Below are positions 38,261 through 50,107 of a stretch of 64,000 nt of DNA, in pieces. The DNA is from Nageia nagi (Eukaryota; Pinophyta), in contig JBITNC010000001.1 of assembly GCA_050084985.1 (NCBI GenBank), positions 84,506,001 through 84,570,000 on the forward strand, written 5' to 3'. Position numbers and translations under genes: made by a program. The notes under the pieces were generated by a model that saw only the letters and a list, made by a program, of their open reading frames with translations, was not told where the DNA came from and did no database searches. Every line of letters starts with the position of its first letter. Positions within the stretch are counted from its first letter, which is position 1.

Positions 38261-38900
38261 CTCCCCCTTCAAATATAAAACAATTGTAAAGTTTACAAGG
38301 TAAGCTGCAAGTTGTAAGATGATTTATATCCTAGTTATCCAATAAGTGTAAACCTTTTAATAAACTATTAAAAAAGAGGATTACATTCCACTAGGGAAAT
38401 TAACAACAAGAAGTGTCTGATTAAATAAAATACTATCTTTTATCACCTCTAGTTTTAGTCCCTCCTAAGGAAGGGAACCATTCCTACTATACACGTCTAC
38501 TATAGAATCAGCACTAGGAACTCTGCTTGCTCAAAAAAATGTAAACAATAAAGATCAAGCTATATACCATATCAATTGAATGTTAATTGGTTATAAAATT
38601 AAATATGTATACCTAAAAAAATTATGTTTAGATATGATTTTTGCAACTAATAAATTGAGACATTATATGCTAAATCACACCACATATGCAATTTCTAAAG
38701 CATATCCATTACAATACATGATGAACAAAACTTACTAAAATACAAGAACATCTAAATGGATCATGCATTTAACTAAATTTGAATTATAATTTATAATTAA
38801 AAAATTGATAAAAGGTCAAGTCATAGTTGATTATCTCACAAAAGCACATTTATATGATGATAAACCAGTCATCATTAAACTACCAAATGAACATGTTTTT
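38261..38900 (+). pseudogene. RNase H domain, outer element
   Basis: Landmarks: LLSPLVLVPP (38442-38470), STIESALGTLLAQ (38490-38535), LRHYMLNHTTYAISKA (38655-38700) and IMHLTKFEL (38760-38790). Several stops and one frameshift; not translatable as one piece. Confidence 0.7.
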
Positions 38901-39360
38901 CAATTAGATGAGATGTAAGTTCTCATTGATCCTAAAGAATATTGGGATTTGGTAATATATTCAATGGATCAATATGTGAAAAAATTGGAGGTGTAGGTGT
39001 GATGTTTGGTATGCCTCAAGGGGTCCCCATACCTTATTCTTTCAAACTTAATTTTTCGTGCATAAATAACAAACATAAGTATGAAGCTCTAATATTAGCC
39101 ATAAATATTGTTATGAAATTGAAAATAAGAAGGGTTAAATTCATTGGTGACTTATTGTTGATCATAAACCAAGTTAAAGGGATTTTACAACTTAAAGAAC
39201 CTCTACTATAAAAATATAAAAAATTGGTGGATAATTTATTTTAGTTATTTAAAAATTATGATTTAGAAGCAACACCAAGGTCAACCAATAGATTTGTTGA
39301 TGTTATGGCTTCAATTGAATATTTGATACCTAAAATATCCCATCAACAAATCATTCACAT
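38901..39360 (+). pseudogene. Second (archaeal-type) RNase H, outer element
   Basis: Open for 89 codons at 38942-39211. It has FNGSICEKIGGVGVMFGMPQ, then PYSFKLNFSCINNKHKYEAL and VKFIGDLLLIINQVKG. The GGVGVxF ... NNxxEYEALI ... GDSxLxxxQ layout is that of the extra RNase H of Tat elements, with the catalytic-site Glu of EYEAL replaced by Lys-Tyr context (HKYEA). Confidence 0.75.
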
Positions 39361-40680
39361 CAATATTATCTAACTTGCTCAATCCTCATTGGAAATGGAT
39401 GGAGTAGAACATGTTGTTCTTGACATTACAATGGAAGATAAACATTTATTGCATATCCAACTAATGAAATTCTTAAGAGATGGAATCCTACCTATTCATT
39501 TGATGAAATTAGATAGGAAAGCATTAAAATTAAAATATTCTCATTTTTGTATGATAGGGGATGCCCTATATCAAAGCAGGTTTGAAAGAATATTACATAG
39601 ATGTTGAGAATAGGTAGATTCACAAATTCCAATCTCTTGTGCACATGAGGGAATATGAGGAAGACATTTTAGTGGCCCCACAATAATAAAATGGCTAATG
39701 CATATCAGATATTATTAGCCCATCATGGGGTGTGACTACATGGAATATGTTAAAAAATACATAAAATGCCAAAGATATTCCAATTTGTTTAATCAACCAT
39801 CATAAGCACTACAACCCATGCAATCATTATGACCATTTTCAACATGGGTATTGGATATGATAGGTAAAATATCCCCTCTTTCTTCAAGAGGTCATAAATT
39901 TATTATAATAGCTATAGAATACTTCATAAAGTGGGTTGAAGCTATTCCTATTATTTCAAAAAAATACCAAAGATAATATAATTCATAAAGCATCATATTA
40001 GTTGTCATTTTGAAATTCCTACCCAAATTATCATAGATAATGGAAAGAATTTCAAAAATAAAGAAGTATTAGCTCTATGTAAAGGATATCATATAGAAAT
40101 TATCTTTTCAACACTGTTTTATCCCCAAGGGAATGGACAAGCTGAAGCTACAAATAAAACTATTTGTAGTATTCTACTTAAAATAGTTAACAATTCTAAT
40201 AGAGATTGGCATGCAAGGATTTTGCATGCTTTATGGGCTTATTGTACTAGCATTCAAACTCCCACTAGAAAAACCCCATTTTCTTTAGTCTATAGGGCAG
40301 AAGCAGTTGTACCCTTAGAGATAGAAATCACATCTTTGTGAATTTCTTTACAAGATTATATAATAGATGAAGTAATTCATCAAATGAGATTAGACTAATT
40401 ATTACTCTTAGATGAGAGAAGAGTTCATGTGTTATAACACATACGTACCTATCAAAGTCACATTAAATGAGCATTTGATAAAAGGGTCAAAATTCATGAA
40501 TTTAATATAGGATACCTAGTATTAAAAGAAATTATACAAACTTCACGAGTGAAAAAGCAAATTCGATACAAATTTTCACCTAACTAGTTAGGACCTTATA
40601 TGATTAAGAGAAAATTTGGGTTAGAAGCATATCATGAAGAGCATGAACCAATAAATATCACACATCTTCATCCCTTTTAA
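39361..40680 (+). pseudogene. Integrase, outer element
   Basis: The linker piece is 39389-39607. The zinc region follows (HHGV and CKYxSNLF-like, 39720-39790). The core has VLDMIGKI (39850), the second Asp in IIIDNGKNFKNKEV (about 40028-40070) and the Glu retained in NGQAEATNK (about 40132-40158). This makes it the only family G copy here with the full D, D, E. The C-terminal part ends HPF with TAA at 40678-40680. Stops occur in the zinc region and C-terminal half. Confidence 0.85.
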
Positions 40681-40765
40681 TATTAAAATCACTTTTATTT
40701 TATTTATGTATATATTGTAAATATTTAGATTTAAAGAATAAAAGCTTTATAATGAACTAATAAAA

Positions 40766-42378
40766 ATGAATAAATTTTATAGATGGAAACCAAAAAGATC
40801 AAGAGTGTTCATGTATCATTGGAAAGAAAAGGGATCAAGAAAGAACCATGGTTTGAGAAGCTTATATATTTGGGAGATAGAGACATATCCAAACTCAATT
40901 AATTTACTTTCTAGGAAGCATGAAATGTTCTTTGATTATCCATTGACATACAGATAAATCTAGCCTTAAGGCATTGTCCAAGTACATTTGATATTTGGAA
41001 AATATATGTTAAAGGAGAAAATCTTAAAATTTACCTAAATAGAGCCATATATTTCCAATTTTATTATCATTATTATGATCAAGTATAGAAAGCAAATTTG
41101 TTATGCTGTAGTATCTAAACTCATACTTGACTGCACCTTTAATGATTAGGTTCTATATTTTGCATCTCAAGATTTGCAAAGCTTACATCCAATCATGACT
41201 TGGATGAATCAACTTGTGGGAGATTTGTGTCATTAAAATTTAATATATGATTTTTCTCCTTTTTTTTACCCAAACCTAGGAAATTGAAAAGAGTTAAAAT
41301 AAATATCAATAAACAATTTTCTCAAATAAAATCAAGATTCATATCCTCTTCATATTATGACCACCAACAAACAATAGTGATAAGCAAAAGGTTAGAAATT
41401 CCTAAATAACTACATGCGCAATTTGATTATATTGATCAAAATTTCAGGGATAGATATAAAGCATATGTTTATATGTAATTACTTTGAAAAACTCCTTATA
41501 AGCTTATGGCACATTTTCTTGACTTACCTAAAGAAGCACAATTAGAAATAGCCATGAAATTATTCAAAAATTGTACATAAAATGCATGGGAAATAAAAAT
41601 AAATTGTTTAAAGGTTGTAAATGAAGTAAAGGTATAGGAGATGTGGATGGAACAATAATTTGAAATGAGTTCATTACAATGGTTTCATCTACATTGGCTT
41701 TATGATAAACCCAAAATTATGATAGATTGTATTGAATATGTATATATCAAATTTATGGGACATCCTCTTATTCTAACTTTAGTTATTTCTAATAAAGTAT
41801 TGTCATACTTTATTCCATACTTTCCAAAGGTTGAAATTGTATATAATTATAGTTCATTATTCAATCATAGTTGTTGCATGAACAATCCTATGAATTTTAA
41901 AGCATGATTTGAATGAATTAATCAATGTCTAGATGAGAGAAGATAAATCAAAAATGTTGTATAAGTACATTTTTCTAGCATTATTGATAATAGGAGTTTT
42001 TGTATTTTTGTAGGGAGCCTCATTCCATACTTTCCATTGTGGACTTCTCTATTACCACCAATCCAACTTCCTCCCATTTCAATACATCCTACATACATAC
42101 CTTCAATTTTTATGCTTCTTGAGGTACGTACTAAAGCTTCAACTTCATTTATGAAATTTAGGAGAGTCATTAGGAAGTTTAAACCCAAACCTAAACCACT
42201 AATCCCATCACTCATTTCATATCCCATTCATTCCCACCAATATATTCTAGTATAAGGTCCTATTCACCTTTGATTATGGCCTCCTTACTATTACTTCTTA
42301 GATCATGGACATTGGTTTATTCATAGGAAAACTATTTACCAGCATCATTCAAGGGTTGTAAATCTTCTTCTATTGTAA
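40766..42378 (+). pseudogene. ORF-X, extra sense ORF, outer element
   Basis: Starts at ATG 40766, which opens 63 codons (MNKFYRWKPKRSRVF ... FFDYPLTYR), and ends at TAA 42376-42378. The open piece 41665-41907 carries WFHLHWLYDKPKIMIDCIEY and YFPKVEIVYNYSSLF. The last part is proline-rich. Same order of segments as in the other three copies, with independent stops. No domain recognised. Confidence 0.6.
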
Positions 42379-42637
42379 AAAATCATAAAAAATATTATAA
42401 ACATAAAATAACATAAAAATAATAAAAATATTGAAAAAAATAAAAAATAAATAAAATTTTATGTCATGTACATATGTGTGTGTGTTGTATATATATTTCT
42501 TGGCCTTTTCTTGCCTATTAATTATGTTCGTTCAAATAAGATATTTATATATGTTGCATCTCTAGAAAATTATATGCAATTGCTAAATTTTGCATATAAT
42601 ATTGCAAGTGGTTAATTACATTCCAAACAAAAGCATC

Positions 42638-43140
42638 ATGAGTCATATTCATTATGTTTCTAGACCCACCAATTAGGAAATAGCCTATCCATATCATATT
42701 CCACCTACTCAAGAGTTATACTCCCTTTACATCCCATGTTCACTATGTACATTCCCAAGTGACCACATAGAGAATTAGGTCCTCTCATTGGATGTAGACA
42801 TAAACCACTTTTTGGAGTTCCTTTATGGTTTTCAACATAATATTTTATCAATGATAGCATTATTGAGTCTATTAGATAGATCTGATCATGCTTAAAACAT
42901 TCTAAAAGATTCCTATTGGGTGGACATTTATCTTGATCATAAGCCATGTTGAGGAACTTGCATGATTTGTAACATACCTGATCAAGAGTTTCTCCAAAAT
43001 CTCATCTGCCTACTTTTTAGACCAAATTTCATATGGAGGATTATGATTAATGCCTATTGTTAACCCATTTATATATAGGCTTTTTAAATTTTATGGACCA
43101 CCATCCTTGAATCCTTAGGAGTCTTTTGATGAGCTCACCA
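42638..43140 (+). pseudogene. ORF-Y, interrupted, outer element
   Basis: Begins at ATG 42638 (MSHIHYVSRPTN) and follows the inner ORF-Y to DELTI at 43140. There it is cut by the LTR end of copy 3. A stop lies near 42893 and another near 43033. The matching acceptor-like block at 42598-42617 has lost the exact AG position. Confidence 0.55.
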
Positions 43141-43220
43141 TTATGTACTACCTAAAAAATAACCCTATCGGTAAACAGAACAAAGCATGTTACAACCAAC
43201 AATAATTCTTTTATTGAATT
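43141..43220 (-). repeat. LTR 3' end of copy 3 (fragment left of element C)
   Basis: The reverse complement matches the last ~75 bases of the family G LTR, including GTTGGTTGTAACATG and the TAACCCTAT region. The extreme end is altered. The rest of this LTR continues at 52068 on the other side of element C. Confidence 0.75.
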
Positions 43221-43862
43221 TGAAATTATAGTAATTAAATAGTGCAATTAATGCAAATGGTTTGATTAATTAAATATTGCTCTACTTTATAAATATTGAT
43301 GCATATATCAAAAATATGGCAATAATAAGAATGCAGTAGTTTTTACTTATATTCTATATTTATTTTATAAATCATAAAATGCATGAAATATCGAGCATAC
43401 ATTCATGGATAAGTATGCCATTGGCATCCTATAATTGGCACATCATCAATGCCATAAGATAAGTGAAGTTACAATCACGAACAAGAATGTAGCGATGAGC
43501 AAATTAGCAAATAATCAAATTATGAACATACATGCAAACTTATAGAATAATAGATGCACAAATGTATATAATAAAAGCAAGTTGCAATCCTTCAAATTAT
43601 CTTCAATTTATAATATTTATATTAGTTTGAAAATGATTATGTGCCCATGATTCTCTCATGCTCTATAGGTCATCAAAGGATGGCTATATATATGATACAA
43701 GTTTATATGACTTTGATATTTTGAACCCTTGTACATTCCACAAGGGTCAAATACATGACCTATACCTCTTATATATATTTTTAATCCCTTTTTAAATAAT
43801 ATATTGTTAAGGGATTAAAATGATTTATTAAATATTTAACAGTTCATTTTGAGGTATCTACA
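43221..43862 (-). repeat. 3' LTR of family C element
   Basis: 642 bp. On the - strand it begins TGTAGATACC (43862 leftwards) directly after a polypurine tract. It matches 51424-52067. Confidence 0.85.
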
Positions 43863-43877
43863 TTTGCCCCTCTTTGG
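43863..43877 (-). promoter_or_regulatory. Polypurine tract, family C
   Basis: CCAAAGAGGGGCAAA on the - strand, adjacent to the 3' LTR; the primer site for plus-strand synthesis. Confidence 0.75.
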
Positions 43878-45317
43878 ATGTGTGATTGAAGCAATGAAAT
43901 TACATGTCCAAAGAAGAAGTGTAGCCAAGGCATAGAGGAAATGTTTTTGATCTTTTTATTGATGTTGTATTTTGTTGAATGATGTTTAGGGTCTTTATGT
44001 TGCCCCCCTTTTGACTTGGGTGCCCCAAGAAAGATCTTTGAGTAGAGTAGCCAAGGAAAAAGCTACTAAAGAAGTTATCTTCAGGAATACTCTTTAGATG
44101 ATGATTGGATGACTATGATAATTCATATCTAAGGTTGGAGATGGAATATGTGATGTGTCCCCCTTTATGCTATCTCAATCATGAATTTAGCCATTTCATC
44201 ATGTTTGATACTTAGGAACCATTCACACTTACATCCATGCTTTAAAATAAAGATTTTATGTTTTGGATTGGTGGAAATGACAATGAGATGTACATCATCG
44301 ATGTCCCAATAGATTGTGAGCACGATACTAGCACCCTAGTTTTTGAATACAATTTTCTTTTATTTTTTGTTGGATCTATGTACTTGTAATGAAATATAAG
44401 TCATAAAATAATGATGGATGCATAATAAGTTATTTTTTAAATTGGAGATGATCCAATTTCAGCATCTTACTCATGGTTGCATCATCAATTTATCTTTTAA
44501 GTGAGTGAACTCTCACTAGAAATATAGATGGCCATCAGTGATCATACATTTGTATGTCTATGATTTAAAGATAGTATGCTTTAGATGGGTTCAAAGAAAA
44601 AAACCATGTGGATACATAACAAAAAATATCATTCATTGGAGATGATCCAATGTCAACAAATTGCTCATAATTACATCATAAATTTATCATTTAAGTGAGT
44701 GAACTCTCACTAGCTATATCGTTAGCCATTGATGATCATGCATTTTTTTGTCCATGATCCAAAGATAGTATGATTTAGATGGGTTCAAATAAAAAACCAT
44801 ATGGATACACAAAAAAATATATCTTCCATTAGAGATGATCCAATGTCAACAAATTGCTCATGGTTGCATCATCAATTTATCTTTTAAGTGAATGAACTCT
44901 CACTAGTTGTATTGTTGGCCATTGGCAACCTTGCATTTTTTATGTCCATGATCTAAAGACATTATGCTTTAGATGGATTCAAAGAAAAAACCATATGGAT
45001 ACATAACAACATGTATCATCCATTGGAGGTGATCCAATATCAACAAATTGCTCATAGCTGCATCATCAATTTATCTTTTAAGTGAATGAACTCTCACTAG
45101 TCATATCATTGGTCATCGATGATCATACATTTGTATGTCCATTTTCCCAAGACATTATATTGTCAAGAGTTTTTTTTTTTGCATGCCACTAGCATCATGA
45201 TGATAGTCAAGCACACCATTAGCATCATGTTTTTTTTAGATATATACATAAAACAAAAGGAAATTATGCACCTATGTTTGATATGAATTATTTTACAGGG
45301 TCACAAAGCTATGATTT
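43878..45317 (-). other. 3' untranslated region of family C
   Basis: About 1.4 kb after integrase without coding capacity. Half of it is the ~194-bp tandem array listed separately. Near 45186-45229 a short phrase of the CACTAGCATCATG type occurs twice. Confidence 0.7.
44425..45160. repeat. Tandem array of four ~194-bp units
   Basis: The anchor TTGGAGATGATCCAA and close variants start at 44442, 44636, 44829 and 45025, giving periods of 194, 193 and 196 bases. Each unit also holds a GCATCATCAATTTATC-type segment, GTGAACTCTCACTAG (or TGAATGAACTCTCACTAG) and ATGTCCATGATC. The units differ by roughly 10-15%. The array lies between integrase and the 3' LTR of element C. Confidence 0.9.
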
Positions 45318-46400
45318 TCAAGTGTAAAAATGATTGAGATGGATAGCATTGAAGTTTTTGGGTTCTTCCTTACCATCCATATTTAATAACCTATATGCTC
45401 TTGATCCTATTGCATCAACAACAACATATGGGCCCAACCAATTGGGTTCAAATTTTCCTTTAGCCTCTTCATGTGTTGTTTTGTTGACATTCTCTTTCAA
45501 GACTAGGTCCCCTATTTTTAACTCCTTAGCTTTTATTTTCTTGCCAAATTCTCTCTTAAACTTGGCATGGTAGACCTTTTGATGTACAAGGGCTATGATT
45601 TGTTTTTCATATAACATTTCTAGCTATTGCAATCTTCCTTTTCTTGCATCTTCATTTGAAATATCACCATGTAAAGAGATCCTAAGATAAGAAATCTTTA
45701 ACTCAAGTGGGACAATGGCCTCATTTCCATAGACCAATGAAAATGAGGTGTCCTTAGTGGCTATTTGAACACTAGTTCTACAGGCCCATAGTGCATATGG
45801 TAATTGCTTGTACCAATCTCTTTTGTACTTATCCCATGTTTTGGTAAGAATACTCTTAAATGTCTTATTTATTGCTTCAGCTTGACCATTACCTTGAGGG
45901 TAGTAACTTTTTACAAAATTCTTCCTTATCCTTACCCTTGATATTTGGACCATTACCCATGATCAACCTTCGTGGTACACCAAATATAGTGATGATGTAT
46001 TCTATAAGGAATGCAATAACATTTTCTTGTGTCACTATCTTCATGGGGATGGCTTCTGCCCACTTGGTAGTATATTCTATAGCTATAATGATGAATTTGT
46101 ATCCTTCTCTAGACTGAGGATTAATCATGCCAATCAAATATATGCCCCAAGTAGAAAAGCGCCATGGAGAAATAATGGAATTGAGCTCTTGATTGGGCTA
46201 TTTTTCTAAGTTTACATGCTTTTGGCATGACACATATACTTTCACATGAGTTTGATAATCTTCTTCCATAGTGGGCCAATAGTACCCTATTCTCAAGATC
46301 TTTGTATAAAGAGCTTTGGTATGAAAATGGCCACCACATAATCCATCATGAGCTTGCTCTAAAGTAGTAGCTATTTCATCCTATGTTAAACATGTCAACA
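45318..46400 (-). pseudogene. Integrase, family C
   Basis: The core pieces are 46137-45889 and 45953-45624; the C-terminal domain is 45617-45318 (LKIGDLVLKENV, NWLGPYVV, HLNHFYT). YKFIIIAIEYTTKWAEA is typical of gypsy integrase. The second Asp position reads IMGNGPNIKGK, so Gly replaces Asp. The Glu is kept in NGQAEAINK (near 45880). The zinc region is at about 46340-46220. A frameshift separates the two core pieces. Confidence 0.85.
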
Positions 46401-46565
46401 AAGCACCATAAAAGGATATTCTATATAATATATCACCAATGATAACATATTTCATAGAAATCCTTCTCAATATTAGTCTATCATTCTTAGTATAATTAGA
46501 AGGAATACTTTGATCTTTTAAGTAGCCATAGATATCAAAAAAACCAATCCTAAAAAACATCATCA

Positions 46566-47042
46566 TTAGCAATAAGATAGGAAAAAAAAAGAAAGTTGAG
46601 TAGTGTAAGATGGAGAACTTAACTTATAGATAGTGAGAATGGTCTCCTCATCTTCAAGCTTAATTAGTACCAAAGAGGCTACACTTGTCATAACATCTGT
46701 ATATTTATTATTAGTCCTATGAATGATCTTAATAATATACTTGTCAAGCCCTTCTAGCAACTCAATCACAACCACCCTATAAGGCTTTAGATTCTCATAT
46801 TTAGTATCATAAGTACCCTTCACTTGGTTGACAACAAATTGTGAGTTCCCATAAGTCTCTATGTCTATAATTTTTAGTTCTAAAGCTGCCTTCAATCCCA
46901 ATATCAAAGCTTCATACTTAGCCATATTATTAGTGCATTTGAAATCCAATTTATAGGTAATAGGAATTACTTGATTAGGAGGGGAGACCAAAATAATACC
47001 TACCCCTACTCCATGAATGCATCTGGTACCATCAAAATACAA
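46566..47042 (-). pseudogene. Second (archaeal-type) RNase H, family C
   Basis: Open for 158 codons. It has MYFDGTRCIHGVGVGIIL, then DFKCTNNMAKYEALILGL, then TYGNSQFVVNQVKG, and later TNNKYTDVMTSVASL. The GGxGxxxxxP ... CTNNxxEYEAL ... GDSxLV pattern is that of the extra RNase H of Tat elements. Nearly intact, but the D of GDS is Asn and the Glu of EYEAL is Lys. Confidence 0.8.
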
Positions 47043-47800
47043 GCTCCAAAATATAGGCTCATCCTCAAGAAGAAAAATATATTTGTTAGGGATGAATATA
47101 TCTTCAAAATCACATCGTTAGCACCCTATTGATAGGTCAGTAGATCATTGGTGCTATGATTCTTACTCAAAAATATCAAGAAATTCTTCATGGATCACCT
47201 CTTTAACTTATTAAGGGAAATATACTATTATATATACAATAGCTTATGCTTTAATAGATTTTTTGCTTTACCACATTAATATCAAATTCTTGTAATAGCA
47301 TTAGCCACTTTGTAAATCTCCTGGATAATTGTAGTGCAATATGTAGTGCAATATAACAAGTAATGCCTTAATTTTTCAATGGTAAATATCATACCAAAGC
47401 AAATCTTCTCCATAGGAGTATACCTTTCCTCATAATCAACCAATGTCTAGATTAGATAATAGATAGCCCTTTCTTTATTATTTTTAGGTTTTTGACACAA
47501 CATGGTTCTTACGCCATACAAGGAGGTTGAAATATAAAAGTATGTAGGTTGGGAAAAATCCATGGGAACAAGGATAGGGGATTAAGCAAATATTGCTTGA
47601 TATCTTCAAATGCTTTTTGGAAATTCACATCTGATGCAAACTTGAAATCCTTCTTAAGTAAGTGAGTGAATGGTCAAAACTTATCTACTAGTTGTAAAAT
47701 GAATCTCCTAATAGAATTTATCTTTCCTTGAATAATTCTAAGTTGTTTCAAGTTTCTAGGGGGAGGCATGTCAATAATGGCTTTAACCTTCTTAGGGTCT
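47043..47800 (-). pseudogene. RNase H domain, family C
   Basis: The reverse strand carries pieces after RT such as FHFQASFKKDFKFASDVNFQ-type sequence near 47590-47690 and MLCQKPKNNKE with AIYYLI near 47440-47520, matching gypsy RNase H order. It has many frame breaks. Boundaries are approximate. Confidence 0.55.
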
Positions 47801-48420
47801 ACTTAAATTCCTCTATTCGAAACCATGAACCCTAACAATTTTCTAGAAGTAACCCCAAATGCACACTTTGAAGGTTTAAGTTTTAATTTGTACCATTGCA
47901 AAATGTTGAATAGCTCTTCAAGGGCTTGGAGATGGCCTTTACCTTACTTTGATTTGACAAAAATGTCATCAACATAAACCTCTACTATTTTATGAATATG
48001 TTTATGGAACATACTAACCATGGCTCTTTGATATGTAGCACCAGCATTTTTTAGTCCAAAAGGCATAACCTTCCAACAAAAGTTACCCCAAGGGGTTGTG
48101 AAAGTGATTTTATGTTGGTCCATAGGATTAATTAAGATTTGATTATAACTTGAAAAACCATCCATAAATGACAACATATCATGACTAGCTATGCTATCAA
48201 TAATCATATCAATATTAGGTAACAAAAAATCATCTTTATGACAAGCATTGTTGATATCATGAAAATTAGTACAAACCCATATTTCACTAGTTGGTTTAGT
48301 AATAGGAACAATGTTAGACATCCACTTAGAATAATCAATAGGCTCTATGAATGTTACTTGCAATTATTTTTCAATCTCTTTTTTGACAAACAAGGCCTAA
48401 GAAGGATGCATTTTTCTAGG
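47801..48420 (-). pseudogene. Reverse transcriptase, family C
   Basis: Open for 139 codons at 48363-47944. It has SNIVPITKPTSEIWVCTNF, HDMLSFMDGFSSYNQI, ITFTTPWGNFCWKVMPFG, LKNAGATYQRAM and the catalytic YVDD encoded by 47965-47976. This is the canonical plant gypsy RT. The downstream thumb is frameshifted, with NPKKC- and G-type blocks readable near 47810-47880. Confidence 0.85.
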
Positions 48421-49777
48421 CTTTTACTTAAATGGTTTTTAATTTGCTTTTAATGTTAAATTATGCATTAAAAATGAAGAATTTAACCCAAGCATATCAT
48501 CATAAGACCAAGAAAAGTTTTAGAATATGAATTTAGATTTGTACCTTTCTTTCTCAGAGGAGGCTAGGGCTGCTCCAATTTGAAGTAATATCTCCTTATC
48601 AATAGTGTCAATGTTAATGTTTAGAAACTTTTCTTGTAGGAAGGTGACATCCTTTTTTTGTTGGTAATAATGATGGCAAATCCTCCATAGTAATATCAAA
48701 AATCTCAACTTCTCCTAAGGGTTGAACCCAAAACACATCACAAAAATTTACCTCTTTACCAAAATAACCATATTCATGAAGCATATAAGAGCCATGACAT
48801 TTTTCATTAGATTTGGGCAATTCTGAATGTGCCCCCAAGTATTCAAGAAAATCATCATCAATATTAAAACAATCAAAGGTAAGAGGAAAGCTATGATCAA
48901 TCCACATATCCTCATCAACCTCAGTAGATAATTCTATCACATTAGATGTTTTAACAAACTATATGGGATCCCATTTTTGTTTGACCTATCCATCAATACC
49001 TATACTTGTCTTAGTAAGTTATGCTTTTGGAAAAATAGAAAAATCAAACATACCTTGCTTAGTTTTACCTAAACCTCCTCCCTTGTACTTGTAATTGTTA
49101 ATCATATATTTTTGAACAAAAGTGGAAGGAAAAGTTTTACCTAATTCAAAAGATGTAGGTATATCACCTTTTGAATATTGATTCATCATTTCAAACAAAA
49201 TAGAGCTAGAAGGGTCATTGAAATCGTTATCTGCATAGTGCTGATGCCTTGTATGCATAACATCATGACACTAGCATCCTAAAACCATGAATATTCAAGG
49301 CCATCCCAAGTCTTTGACTAATGTAAATAAGTATGTATCATATATTTTGTAAGTTCCCATACCTTTTTCTATGATTTGTACTTATTTATGTATATTTTCT
49401 CTTGGTGTGGGACCATCCAAGGGTTCTATTTCAAAAAGTGGTGGAACCAAGGCCATCTCTTCAAAGTCAACAACATTGCACAATGCATAGGGCTCAAGAT
49501 CAACTAAGATTGTATGGACTTATCCTTGGAATTCAAACTTCAACCTACCATATAATGTAGAAGGGAAAGCTTCCATATCATGAATCCAAGGTCTTCTTAA
49601 AAGCATGTTATAAGACAACTTGGAATCAACTATGTGAAACTTGGATGGAATAGTTCTAACTCCTATGGTAATTAGGTTGGTAGCTATGTCTAGTGGTTTC
49701 TTAGAAGAACTATCATATGCTCTAATTTTGAAAGTAACCTTTTCTAATGGAAGGATGATTATATCCTTTTAATGTAA
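48421..49777 (-). pseudogene. Protease-RT linker with G-patch-like motif, family C
   Basis: Open pieces are 49258-49019 and 48940-48614. The first ends KYKGGGLGKTKQGMFDF, a glycine-rich G-patch-like stretch. The second is acidic (MIELSTEVDEDMW). Family G has the same arrangement between protease and RT, so it is a shared trait of these Tat elements. Confidence 0.6.
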
Positions 49778-50107
49778 TTAATTTAAAAAATGGTTAGAAC
49801 ATACATTCATAGTTGACCCATTATCTACCATGGTCCTATTAACTTCCCATTCATCTACCATAGGGGTGATATATAAAGATACACACTCATTTAGTAGTTC
49901 TTGGTTGAGTATTTTAGACTTATGAAAGGAGATAGTGTCACTTTCCCTAGGATTTTGGAGCTTCTCAAAAAATGTAGCTGCTAAAATGTTAGTAGGAATA
50001 GTTTCATTCTTAAATAAAGTATATAAAACATCTCTATGAGCTTGAGAAGTAGAAATGAGATCATACAAACTAATCTTGGTGGGTGTATTTTTCAATTGAA
50101 AAATCAT
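49778..50107 (-). pseudogene. Aspartic protease, family C
   Basis: Open for 109 codons. It has KISLYDLISTSQAHRDVLY upstream and the active-site segment NRTMVDNGSTMNVCS with D-N-G, a variant common in plant gypsy elements of this kind. The LGRPW block follows in another frame near 49580. Confidence 0.7.

Larger units (their letters stand above)
12655..43140 (+). mobile_element. Family G 'outer' element, interrupted
   Basis: This copy is in two parts, 12655-16011 and 34894-43140, separated by the inner element. Joined across the CTTAT duplication, gag continues in the same order of conserved segments as in the inner copy. The parts seen are leader, gag, protease, linker with a G-patch-like motif, RT, RNase H, second RNase H, integrase, ORF-X and the first three quarters of ORF-Y. 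At about 43140 it is broken again by copy 3, so its PMD region and 3' LTR, if present, lie beyond the window. Its 5' LTR is not found. It is the oldest layer of the nest. Confidence 0.85.

Noticed and set aside
43141-43220. These bases as the end of the family C LTR.
   Set aside because: They match the end of the family G LTR and have no counterpart beside the other C LTR at 51424. They are the other half of the interrupted copy 3 LTR.
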